From Gammaproteobacteria bacterium HGW-Gammaproteobacteria-15 (GTDB lineage: Bacteria; Pseudomonadota; Gammaproteobacteria; Enterobacterales; Alteromonadaceae), in the NCBI GenBank assembly GCA_002840125.1, contig PGZF01000005.1:682001-746000 (forward strand): 64,000 nucleotides of DNA, read 5' to 3'. Position 1 is the stretch's first letter. Each line of letters begins with the position of its first letter. Shown here one piece after another: positions 8,181-15,278 of the stretch. Under the pieces are notes generated by a model, which did no database searches, had not been told where the DNA came from, and saw only the letters and a program-made list of their open reading frames with translations. The position numbers were made by a program, and so were the translations under genes.

Positions 8181-8648
8181 TTACATACTTTGTGCCGTTA
8201 ACTGCAGCAAGTAAGCTTTAAGCTGCGCTACCCGCTGTGGCCGGTTAAACAGCTGATACAATTGCAGCCAGTCTGCCGGGGGCATCCAGCAGATGCCGCC
8301 TTGCCAGTGGCAACGCTGTGGCTGAAATTGCCAGTTAGTAATTACAGCAGCCTGTTTTACCGCTATATCGGCCATCAGTTCAATATCGGGCCAGCCGTCA
8401 CGGCAAAAACGGGCAAAATGCGCAGTTGCATAATCCGGATGCGCCGGTGTTAGCTGCAACGAAAACTGTGGCTGCAGCGCCTGGCATATCAATGCAAAGT
8501 CGCTTTGCGTGCAAACAATATCAATATCATTTGGTTGACTTTCCAGCCCCAATTGCCACAACAGGCAACTGCCGCCCACGCCAAACTGAAACGGCTGCAG
8601 TACAGCGCAAAGTTGTTGTAATTGTGTCAGTAAATCTGTGTTATTCAT
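8181..8648 (-). CDS. Nucleotidyltransferase-fold protein
   Basis: A 155-residue protein with the minimal nucleotidyltransferase signature: GVGGSCLLWQLGL (the GGS loop, about residue 23) followed by PNDIDIV (metal-binding DxD, about residue 39). A third carboxylate is probably in DIELMADI (about residue 88). The rest matches nothing I can name. It overlaps the upstream gene by eight bases and is surely co-transcribed with it. Substrate unknown; candidates are nucleotide addition to a small molecule, RNA or protein. No HEPN partner is visible, so it is not an obvious MNT-HEPN toxin pair. Confidence 0.7.
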   Translation of the reverse strand: MNNTDLLTQLQQLCAVLQPFQFGVGGSCLLWQLGLESQPNDIDIVCTQSDFALICQALQPQFSLQLTPAHPDYATAHFARFCRDGWPDIELMADIAVKQAAVITNWQFQPQRCHWQGGICWMPPADWLQLYQLFNRPQRVAQLKAYLLQLTAQSM

Positions 8649-9180
8649 CTAATGCCTTAACCAGCCGGGCCAAAAAAGCCAGCTTTTCGTTATTAAGCTG
8701 CCGATAGTCAAAGTAAGGGCATACTAACAGCCGGTGGTGTTTATCAACGGCAAATTCGTTATTTAACCAGCTAAGCTGCGCCTCTAAACCGTTTTCTAAC
8801 AAGGCTTTGGCGTAAGTACGGCCAGCAATAATATGCACAACTTCTTTTGCTGGCTGAAGATCAGGCGTACCAAAAACTAACGCTGTATTACTACCGGCCT
8901 GCAACAAATAGTGATCGCGATACTGCTGCCAGCTACCCGCGTGCTGCGTAAAAGCAAATTGTTTGGTGTCCAGCGCAAATAACAGCTTGGCATACACATT
9001 AAACACCTTGCGCCAGCCATTGCCGCAGGCACGATTGATCAGCTCTATTTCGCCACTGTGCAGCGGCTGCATTGTAACCAAATCAGCGTACTCTGCCATT
9101 GGCGGCCGGTTGGCAATATACACGCGGATACCGGCGGCACTGTCACCAAAGCCAGCGGCTGATATAGGTAATGTTTTCAT
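8641..9180 (-). CDS. Conserved hypothetical protein, possibly DUF6942
   Basis: A 179-residue soluble protein without signal peptide or membrane helices. Segments such as VYIANRPPMAEYADL, GNGWRKVFNVYAKL, GRTYAKALL and NEFAVDKHHRLLVCPYFDYRQL resemble a conserved family of Shewanella/Alteromonas-type proteins that I remember as DUF6942; the name is from memory. No function is established. The pairing with a nucleotidyltransferase through an eight-base overlap is the best functional clue. Confidence 0.6.
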   Translation of the reverse strand: MKTLPISAAGFGDSAAGIRVYIANRPPMAEYADLVTMQPLHSGEIELINRACGNGWRKVFNVYAKLLFALDTKQFAFTQHAGSWQQYRDHYLLQAGSNTALVFGTPDLQPAKEVVHIIAGRTYAKALLENGLEAQLSWLNNEFAVDKHHRLLVCPYFDYRQLNNEKLAFLARLVKALDE

Positions 9181-9281
9181 AGCCTTGCTCAGCGTTTATT
9201 CAGGCAGCTACTTTAGCATAAGCCCTTGCCTGTAGCGTTATAGCAGGTTAATTTTAGCTGTTACTTTGCCAGGGACTGCCT

Positions 9282-10145
9282 ATGTCATCTTTTTCTGTTG
9301 CTGCTGTTAACCGGCTGGACCATTGGTTAATGCAGGTTACCCCGCCAGCCAATACCCACGGCTTTCGCCGCTTTTGCTGGGAATTCTGGTTTTTTGGCTT
9401 AAAGCAGGCCCGGGCCTGTTTATTTGTTGCCTTGTTTTTTGCCTCAGTACTGCTGGTACCGCGCAGCGGTATTATGGCAATACCACGTTATGATGTGCTG
9501 CTTATTCTGGCGCTGTTAATTCAGTACTGGATGGTGTGGAGCAAACTGGAAACGGTCGATGAGCTAAAAGCCATTTGTTTGTTTCACCTGGTTGGTTTTG
9601 CGCTGGAGGTGTTTAAAACCTCGGGCGCTATTCAATCCTGGAGTTACCCCGACTTTGCTTACTCTAAGGTACTTGGCGTACCGCTGTTTGCCGGTTTTAT
9701 GTATGCCGCTGTGGGCAGTTATATTATTCAGAGCTGGCGTTTAATGCAGCAACGGGTAGCGCACCACCCACCGTACTGGATGGCAGTGTTGGTAGCGCTG
9801 CTGATCTACGCCAACTTTTTTACCCACCACTATATTGGTGATTACCGCTGGTATATTGCTGCAGCAACGCTGGGCCTATATGCCCGCAGCGTGGTGTACT
9901 TTACGCCGCTGGACCGCGAGCGCAGCATGCCGCTGTTACTGGGGTTTGTGCTGGTGGGATTTTTTATCTGGCTGGCGGAGAATATCAGCACTTTTATGGG
10001 GCTGTGGAGTTACCCGAACCAACTCGGCGCCTGGTCTGTGGTGCATTTAGGCAAGTGGAGTTCATGGTCACTGCTGGTGATTATGACCTTTACCATAGTG
10101 GCGCAGTTAAAATATGTTAAACAGCGCATTGATGTGCCGCGCTAG
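9282..10145 (+). CDS. DUF817 integral membrane protein
   Basis: A 287-residue polytopic protein with about eight transmembrane helices. The N-terminal FWFFGLKQARACLF and the internal EVFKTSGAIQSWSYPD, GVPLFAGFMYAAVGSY and ENISTFMGLWSYPNQ are strongly conserved DUF817 motifs. No function has been assigned to the family. Conserved acidic and aromatic residues in the helices hint at a carotenoid-, haem- or ion-related role, but that is speculation. The gene stands alone, divergent from the gene ending at 8641 and closed by a bidirectional terminator shared with dsbA. Confidence 0.85.
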   Translation: MSSFSVAAVNRLDHWLMQVTPPANTHGFRRFCWEFWFFGLKQARACLFVALFFASVLLVPRSGIMAIPRYDVLLILALLIQYWMVWSKLETVDELKAICLFHLVGFALEVFKTSGAIQSWSYPDFAYSKVLGVPLFAGFMYAAVGSYIIQSWRLMQQRVAHHPPYWMAVLVALLIYANFFTHHYIGDYRWYIAAATLGLYARSVVYFTPLDRERSMPLLLGFVLVGFFIWLAENISTFMGLWSYPNQLGAWSVVHLGKWSSWSLLVIMTFTIVAQLKYVKQRIDVPR

Positions 10146-10149
10146 ACCA

Positions 10150-10183
10150 TAAAAAAGGGCCGCCTGCCGGCAGCCCTTTTCCT
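10150..10183. terminator. Bidirectional terminator between DUF817 gene and dsbA
   Basis: Convergent genes meet here. AAAAGGGC (10153-10160) pairs with GCCCTTTT (10173-10180), with extra GC pairs inside the loop region. T runs are present on both strands after the stem. Confidence 0.75.
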
Positions 10184-10194
10184 GATAATAATGA

Positions 10195-10830
10195 TTAAGC
10201 GTCTTTTTGCAGCAGGAAGTTAATCAGCTCCTGCATTTCTTTTTCATAATTACGCGAATCCAGCGCGGCGTTATTAATTTTGTATTTACCGTTTACTACC
10301 AGCATCGGCACACCGGTTAAAATACGCTTTTCAGATAACTCGTCCTGCTCTTTTTTCATCTGATTAACAGCGCCACGTACGGCAAAGCTTTTCATCGCTT
10401 TATCATAGGTGTCGGCCTCAATATCATGAATTAACACCAGGCTGCGGATCTCGTTGTCATTGGAAAACGGCGCGCGGTTACGGTGGATCTGGTTAAAAAT
10501 AGCACTGGCTATCTGATCGCCTTTACCCTGGCTTTTTGCTACCACATAAGCGCGGGCCAGCGTGTTTTGCAGCTCGGGTGAGGCCGCACGGATAAAGTCA
10601 ACGTGCACTTTTTTAAATTCAGTCCCCTCTGGCAGCTTTTTAGCAATACTTTGCGCTACCGGTTCAAACGCATTACAGCCACCACAGTAAAACGAAAAAT
10701 ACTCTTTTACTTCCGGCTTGGCGGTTTTTTGCTCAGAAATAACGTCATAGTGCTTACCCTGTTCAAACTTGGCCTGAGCAGCAAAAGGCAGCAACAGTGT
10801 TAACGCAATCACAGATAACAGCTTTTTCAT
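10195..10830 (-). CDS. dsbA: Thiol:disulfide interchange protein DsbA with a CGGC active site
   Basis: A 211-residue periplasmic oxidase with a signal peptide ending AQA. The thioredoxin-like domain contains the redox motif in FSFYCGGCNAFEP (Cys49 and Cys52) and the cis-proline loop TGVPMLVVNGKY near residue 175. DsbA introduces disulfides into exported proteins and is reoxidised by DsbB. Enterobacterial DsbA has CPHC; the CGGC dipeptide here should alter redox potential. The gene lies downstream of srkA, the same order as in E. coli. Identity as DsbA is supported by length and neighbours despite the unusual motif. Confidence 0.9.
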   Translation of the reverse strand: MKKLLSVIALTLLLPFAAQAKFEQGKHYDVISEQKTAKPEVKEYFSFYCGGCNAFEPVAQSIAKKLPEGTEFKKVHVDFIRAASPELQNTLARAYVVAKSQGKGDQIASAIFNQIHRNRAPFSNDNEIRSLVLIHDIEADTYDKAMKSFAVRGAVNQMKKEQDELSEKRILTGVPMLVVNGKYKINNAALDSRNYEKEMQELINFLLQKDA

Positions 10831-10880
10831 TTCGGATTATGTCCTTAAATAGACCAGATGGAGCACAGCTTAACAAAAAC

Positions 10881-11876
10881 TCAGTAGTCTGGCACTAGCG
10901 AAAGTGGCGCTTGTTGCAACAGATAGAGTTGTTCTTTTAATGCCAGACATTGTTGTTCCCAGTATTTGTCTGTGGCAAACCACGGAAAGTTCATTGGAAA
11001 CGCCGGGTCTTGCCAGCGCCGCGCCAGCCATGCCATATAATGCACCATCCGCATGGCGCGCAGCGGTTCAATTAATTTCAGCTCGGCCGGATCAAATTCG
11101 CAGTATTGCTCATATTCTTCCAGCATCAGCTCCAGCGTGTCGCTCTGCTGCATCCGGTCGCCGGACAACATCATCCAGATATCCTGAATCGCCGGGCCGC
11201 TGCGGCAATCGTCCAGATCAACGAAAAACGGCCCCTGGTCGACATAAAACAAATTACCGGCATGGCAATCGCCATGCAGCCGTATCAGGCTGGTGGGCTT
11301 GTATTGCTTAACACAGAGCGCAATAACCTGATCCAGTGCAGTGTCAAACGCCGGGCGCAGGTAAGACGGTATAAACTGCAGTGCGCTTAGCACCTCGCGG
11401 CTTTGTAACAGATGGCTTTCAACGCTAAACGCCGGGCGGTGGCTAAAAGGTTTTACTTTACCTACCTGATGCAAACGGCCAAGGAAACGGCCCAGCATGG
11501 CCAACTGCTCGTCGTTATCAATTTCCAGCGTGCGGCCACCACGGCTTGGAAACAGGGCAAAGTAATAACCACCGTATTGCAGCAACGACTGGCCGTTTAC
11601 TTTTACCGGTGCAACCACCGGAATATCAGCTGCAGCCAGCTCAAAGGCAAAGTCGTGCTCTTCCTGCAGTTGCTCTGCACTCCAGCGCTGTGGCCGGTAA
11701 AACTTCACGACAAACTTTTCCGGCTTTAACGCATCACCGCGGTATGCGCTGAATTGATACACGCGGTTTTCATAGCTGTTTAGTGCCGACAAGCCAGAGC
11801 TGACATCCAGCCCCAGTTGTTGCAAAGCATCGATAATCAGATCCGGCTGTAGTGTAGAAAAATCAAAGGCCGTCAT
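10881..11876 (-). CDS. srkA: Stress response kinase A (YihE/RdoA)
   Basis: A 331-residue member of the aminoglycoside-phosphotransferase-like protein kinases. The catalytic loop LIRLHGDCHAGNLFY (about residue 200) and the metal-binding FVDLDDCRSGPAIQDIW (DFG equivalent) are clear, and NSYENRVYQ near residue 30 is the family's N-terminal motif. In E. coli this Ser/Thr kinase protects against death after envelope and MazF-type stress and lies directly upstream of dsbA, as here. It begins eight bases after the ccoG stop codon, so ccoG-srkA-dsbA is probably one transcription unit. Confidence 0.93.
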   Translation of the reverse strand: MTAFDFSTLQPDLIIDALQQLGLDVSSGLSALNSYENRVYQFSAYRGDALKPEKFVVKFYRPQRWSAEQLQEEHDFAFELAAADIPVVAPVKVNGQSLLQYGGYYFALFPSRGGRTLEIDNDEQLAMLGRFLGRLHQVGKVKPFSHRPAFSVESHLLQSREVLSALQFIPSYLRPAFDTALDQVIALCVKQYKPTSLIRLHGDCHAGNLFYVDQGPFFVDLDDCRSGPAIQDIWMMLSGDRMQQSDTLELMLEEYEQYCEFDPAELKLIEPLRAMRMVHYMAWLARRWQDPAFPMNFPWFATDKYWEQQCLALKEQLYLLQQAPLSLVPDY

Positions 11877-11884
11877 AGGGCTCC

Positions 11885-13312
11885 TTAGCGGCCAACAAAA
11901 AAGGTAGTGGACTGAGCCAGTTTAACATCCGGGTTATCAGCCTGCTGCACAGTAAAGCGAATATCCAGGCTGCGCTGCTCTGTACTGTATGGATCCAGAG
12001 CCAGGCTTACCGGTACGCTACGGGTTTCACCGGCACTGATACTCACTTGCTGCGGGCCAATCCAGGTAAAACTTTCGCTACCGGCCACGCTAAGGTCAAA
12101 CTGCACCGTATGCTGCGACTTATTCGAAATACTCAGGGTATAGGTATTTTCTACCAGGCCTTCATTTGTTTCACGGAACAGTTCGCCACGGTCGCGGATA
12201 ATGTTCATTTCAAGCGGGACCCGGCTGTACAGTGTCCAGGCGAAGGCCACGCACACCGCAACCAGCACCAGCATATAACCTAGTAGCTTGGGCCTTAGCA
12301 CCTTGGTGGGTTTGCCATTTAAACTGTGCTCGGTAGTGTAGCTGATAAGCCCCGGCGGGTAGCCCATTTTGCTCATGGTGTCATCACAGGCATCTATACA
12401 GGCGCCGCAGTTAATGCACTCATACTGCAGGCCGTTGCGTATATCTATACCGGTTGGGCACACCTGCACGCACAGGTTACAATCGATACAGTCGCCCAGG
12501 CCTTTTTCTTTGTAGTCTTTGTCTTTCCGGCTGCGGGGGCCACGGTTTTCGCCGCGCTTTTCATCATAGGTAACGGTAAACGTGTCTTTATCAAACATCG
12601 CCGACTGAAAACGGGCATAAGGGCAAATGTGCGTACACATAATTTCGCGCATCCAGCCAGCATTGCCGTATGTACAAAGAGTAAAAAACAGTACGGAAAC
12701 CACCGCCCAGAAGCTTGCTTCAAAGGTAAAAAACTGAATAAATAGCGGCCCGACAGGGGTAAAGTAACCAACAAAGATCAGTGCCGTCAGTAAGGCAAAC
12801 GCCAGCCAGCAAAAGTGCGTAGCCGCTTTTTTGAAAAACTTACTACCAGACCAGGCATCGTTATCCAGTTTAATCCGCTGGTTACGGGTACCCTGAATTT
12901 TTTCTTCAAACCAGATAAAAATAAAGGTCCATACCGATTGCGGGCATAAATAGCCGCACCATACCCGGCCATAAAACGCGGTAACAAAAAACAAGGCATA
13001 AGCGGCGATAATAAACAGCCACGCCAGAATGGTGAAATCCTGCGGCCATAATGTCAGGGCAAAAATATTAAATTTCTGTTCAGTAATATCCAGCAATATG
13101 GCCTGATGGCCGTCATACTGCAGCCAGGGCAACAGCATAAACAGCCCCATAAAAACAAAACCCATATAGCGCCGTATAGCCTGATGCAGGCCCTTTACCG
13201 CCCGCACATAGATGCGATCCCGCGGGTTATAATGCCCACTATGGCTACTATCCGGTTTATGTACTTCAACGTGTACCGGAATATTTTTAATGTCTATTTT
13301 TTGCTGATCCAA
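11885..13312 (-). CDS. ccoG: Cytochrome c oxidase accessory protein CcoG (RdxA/FixG)
   Basis: A membrane iron-sulfur protein needed for assembly of cbb3 oxidase, where it takes part in copper handling. It has several transmembrane helices, the motif VWCGYLCPQSVW, a second cysteine set HICPYARFQ, and two 4Fe-4S clusters (CIDCNLCVQVCPTGIDIR and CINCGACIDACDDTM), then an Ig-like periplasmic C-terminus. I place the start at a TTG (13312, MDQQKIDIKNIPVHVEV), giving 475 residues, the usual family length; an upstream in-frame ATG at 13423 adds 37 residues that look non-homologous. No cbb3 subunit genes are in the window. Confidence 0.93.
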   Translation of the reverse strand: MDQQKIDIKNIPVHVEVHKPDSSHSGHYNPRDRIYVRAVKGLHQAIRRYMGFVFMGLFMLLPWLQYDGHQAILLDITEQKFNIFALTLWPQDFTILAWLFIIAAYALFFVTAFYGRVWCGYLCPQSVWTFIFIWFEEKIQGTRNQRIKLDNDAWSGSKFFKKAATHFCWLAFALLTALIFVGYFTPVGPLFIQFFTFEASFWAVVSVLFFTLCTYGNAGWMREIMCTHICPYARFQSAMFDKDTFTVTYDEKRGENRGPRSRKDKDYKEKGLGDCIDCNLCVQVCPTGIDIRNGLQYECINCGACIDACDDTMSKMGYPPGLISYTTEHSLNGKPTKVLRPKLLGYMLVLVAVCVAFAWTLYSRVPLEMNIIRDRGELFRETNEGLVENTYTLSISNKSQHTVQFDLSVAGSESFTWIGPQQVSISAGETRSVPVSLALDPYSTEQRSLDIRFTVQQADNPDVKLAQSTTFFVGR

Positions 13313-13455
13313 GGAGAACCCCGTTACTGCATGTTGCGCCAGCTGCCAAGTATAACAGTTTGCCTGGCTGATTTTTTGACATGAAACAAAGCAATATCTG
13401 TGCCTGTAGCCTTTCTGCAGCATCAGGCCTGTTATGGCAGGGTAAAACGTAAACC

Positions 13456-13487
13456 AAGTTTACACCTACTGTTTAAAGTGTAAACTT
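13456..13487. repeat. Perfect inverted repeat, operator-like
   Basis: AAGTTTACAC (13456-13465) and GTGTAAACTT (13478-13487) are exact reverse complements separated by 12 bases. The site lies in the intergenic region between divergent ccoG and the small exported-protein gene at 13579, so it could bind a regulator of either. No T run follows, so it is not a terminator. Confidence 0.5.
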
Positions 13488-13578
13488 ACTATGCAGCTAG
13501 CAGATATTAACTGACGCCCCGTGCGCAGCGCAGCGCTATCCGTTACAATGCCGCCATTGCTTAGTGGAGTAGAAGCTG

Positions 13579-13941
13579 ATGAAGAAGTTGTTTTGGCTGG
13601 TTGTTGTTATTCTGCTGGTGATTACTTTTTCTGATCATAACCTGATCCGCCTATATAAAGAGCAGTTATTTGCTTTGATAATGGACAAAGCCGCTATAGC
13701 CGGCGACAGTAAAGAAGCCGCACTGCGAACTACACGCAAGCAACTGCTGGCATTGTCGCAGCAATGGGGCGAAGGCCAGCGTACACAGCTGGATAAAGCC
13801 AGCAGCAGTATCGACAACGTGCTGCAATTTCAGCGGAATTACTGCAAAAATGGTGATTTTAACCCGTTTTTGTATGGTGAGCCGTTAAAGCAAAGCTGTG
13901 CAATAATTGAAAACCAAATGCACAACCTGACCAAACCCTAA
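13579..13941 (+). CDS. Small membrane-anchored or secreted hypothetical protein
   Basis: A 120-residue protein with one N-terminal hydrophobic helix (residues 4-17), acting as an uncleaved anchor or signal peptide, and a largely helical periplasmic part with two cysteines (RNYCKNGDFNP and LKQSCAII) likely to form a disulfide. I recognise no family. It begins downstream of GGAG and precedes the DUF3010 gene by 14 bases, so the two are probably co-transcribed. Function unknown. Confidence 0.6.
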   Translation: MKKLFWLVVVILLVITFSDHNLIRLYKEQLFALIMDKAAIAGDSKEAALRTTRKQLLALSQQWGEGQRTQLDKASSSIDNVLQFQRNYCKNGDFNPFLYGEPLKQSCAIIENQMHNLTKP

Positions 13942-13955
13942 GCAGAGGATTGCCA

Positions 13956-14378
13956 ATGCGTACCTGTGGTATCGAAATTAAAGGCAGCGAAGCCATTATT
14001 TGCCTTATGACCCTGAAAAATGGCCTGTTCGACTTACCGGATTGCCGGCAAAACCGCTTTGCGCTGAGCAAAGATCAGGATCAGGAGCAAATGCGCCACT
14101 TTCAATTTACTTTCGCTAAGTTTATTGAGGATTACCAGATAACGCAGTTAGTCATTAAAGAGCGGCCACAAAAAGGTAAGTTTGCCGGTGGCGCAGTAGG
14201 TTTTAAAATTGAAGCCGCATTACAACTTATTGCCGGTTGTAACTGTAACTTAATCAGCGCCAGTGAACTGAAAGAAAAGCTAAAACGCCACCCAATACCG
14301 GTTGATTTTAAAGCCACGGGTTTAAAGGTATTTCAGGAAACCGCCTTTCTTACCGCTTACGCTTTTTTAGCTAAATAA
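13956..14378 (+). CDS. DUF3010 family protein
   Basis: A 140-residue soluble protein matching DUF3010: it begins RTCGIEIKGSEAIICLM and includes LVIKERPQKGKFAGGAVGFKIEA and FKATGLKVFQETAFLTAYAF. The fold looks RNase H-like (an initial strand with a conserved Glu, and an ERP motif), but no activity has been shown for the family. The start is the ATG at 13956, six bases after AGAGGA; a TTG two codons earlier is less likely. Proteins of this family are common in marine Alteromonadales-type bacteria. Confidence 0.85.
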   Translation: MRTCGIEIKGSEAIICLMTLKNGLFDLPDCRQNRFALSKDQDQEQMRHFQFTFAKFIEDYQITQLVIKERPQKGKFAGGAVGFKIEAALQLIAGCNCNLISASELKEKLKRHPIPVDFKATGLKVFQETAFLTAYAFLAK

Positions 14379-14393
14379 AAAGCGCTTGTATTA

Positions 14394-14416
14394 GCGGGTA
14401 CCACTATAGTACCCGC
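14394..14416 (-). terminator. Possible terminator of the cyclophilin gene
   Basis: GCGGGTAC (14394-14401) pairs with GTACCCGC (14409-14416) around a seven-base loop just after the leftward gene's stop codon. The U-rich stretch comes only about ten bases later on the minus strand, so this is a weak call. Confidence 0.4.
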
Positions 14417-14426
14417 CACCGGCTAA

Positions 14427-15203
14427 CTAACGCAGCCGTCTTCTGGCTACCAGCAGCATACCGGCCAGCAAACTTAACCAGCCAATACTGCCTGAACTAC
14501 CGCCATCACCGTTATTGTTACCACCGCCAGCTGACGTATTAGCAACCGGGTTAAGGCCTGCAACAGTATTTACACGGGCATCAACCACAACAATGCTTTC
14601 AATAGTGACTAAATTAGATGCCACCAGAGGCTTATTATCGTCTCTGTCGCTGCTGCTGTAGTTGCGCAATGGCAAATCGGTAATACCCGGAAACGAAAAG
14701 CGCTGCAGGCCGGCAATAGTATCCACTACTTCCATACCCTGTGAAGTAATTTGGCCAAACACGGTAAAACCGCTGTTTTGTGTATCCAGTTGCGGCGAAC
14801 CACCACTGTTATTGGCTAAATTAATAAACCACTGGTTAGTAGCGCTGTTAGGGTTGCCAGACTGCTTGGCCATAGCTACTGTAGCGCGCACATTTGACCA
14901 TTTAGGTTCATTTACAATCGGTGAAAAAGTGGCAACGGCCTTTAACGGTAATTGCTTATCGAAGGTGAAACCACCTCCCTGCACAACAAAACCAGGCACT
15001 GACCGATGAAACACCGTGCCGTTATAACGCCCGGCATTAACGTAGCTAAGAAAGTTTTGCACAGTTACCGGCGTAGTTTGGTCAAATAAATTAATTTCAA
15101 ATTTGCCCACATTAGTGGTTACTTCAACAATAGTGGCATAACTGGCCGTACTGCAAAGCAGCGCTAAAGCAGCCCCTACGGTTTTAATTAGCTTGCGTTT
15201 CAT
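14427..15203 (-). CDS. Exported cyclophilin-type peptidyl-prolyl isomerase with GlyGly-CTERM tail
   Basis: A 258-residue protein with a signal peptide ending SYA, a cyclophilin domain (about residues 23-190) and a special C-terminus. The catalytic region shows FHRSVPGFVVQGGGF (with the key Arg) and TNQWFINL. After a linker the tail is a Gly/Asn-rich stretch, then GSIGWLSLLAGMLLVARRRL, the three-part GlyGly-CTERM sorting signal (glycine-rich, hydrophobic helix, basic end). Such proteins are processed by rhombosortase and exported by type II secretion to the cell surface. A cyclophilin with this tail therefore probably works outside or on the outer membrane rather than in the general periplasmic pool. 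Confidence 0.88.
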   Translation of the reverse strand: MKRKLIKTVGAALALLCSTASYATIVEVTTNVGKFEINLFDQTTPVTVQNFLSYVNAGRYNGTVFHRSVPGFVVQGGGFTFDKQLPLKAVATFSPIVNEPKWSNVRATVAMAKQSGNPNSATNQWFINLANNSGGSPQLDTQNSGFTVFGQITSQGMEVVDTIAGLQRFSFPGITDLPLRNYSSSDRDDNKPLVASNLVTIESIVVVDARVNTVAGLNPVANTSAGGGNNNGDGGSSGSIGWLSLLAGMLLVARRRLR

Positions 15204-15278
15204 TACTGAATTCTCCGTTTTAATTGCGTTGCAGCTTAAGGCAGTTAAAGTGGCAAAATCCAGCGAGATAACAATTAA

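Noticed and set aside
13313..13423. Long N-terminus of CcoG starting at an upstream ATG
   Set aside because: The 37 extra residues lack similarity to CcoG starts; a TTG at 13312 begins the conserved segment.
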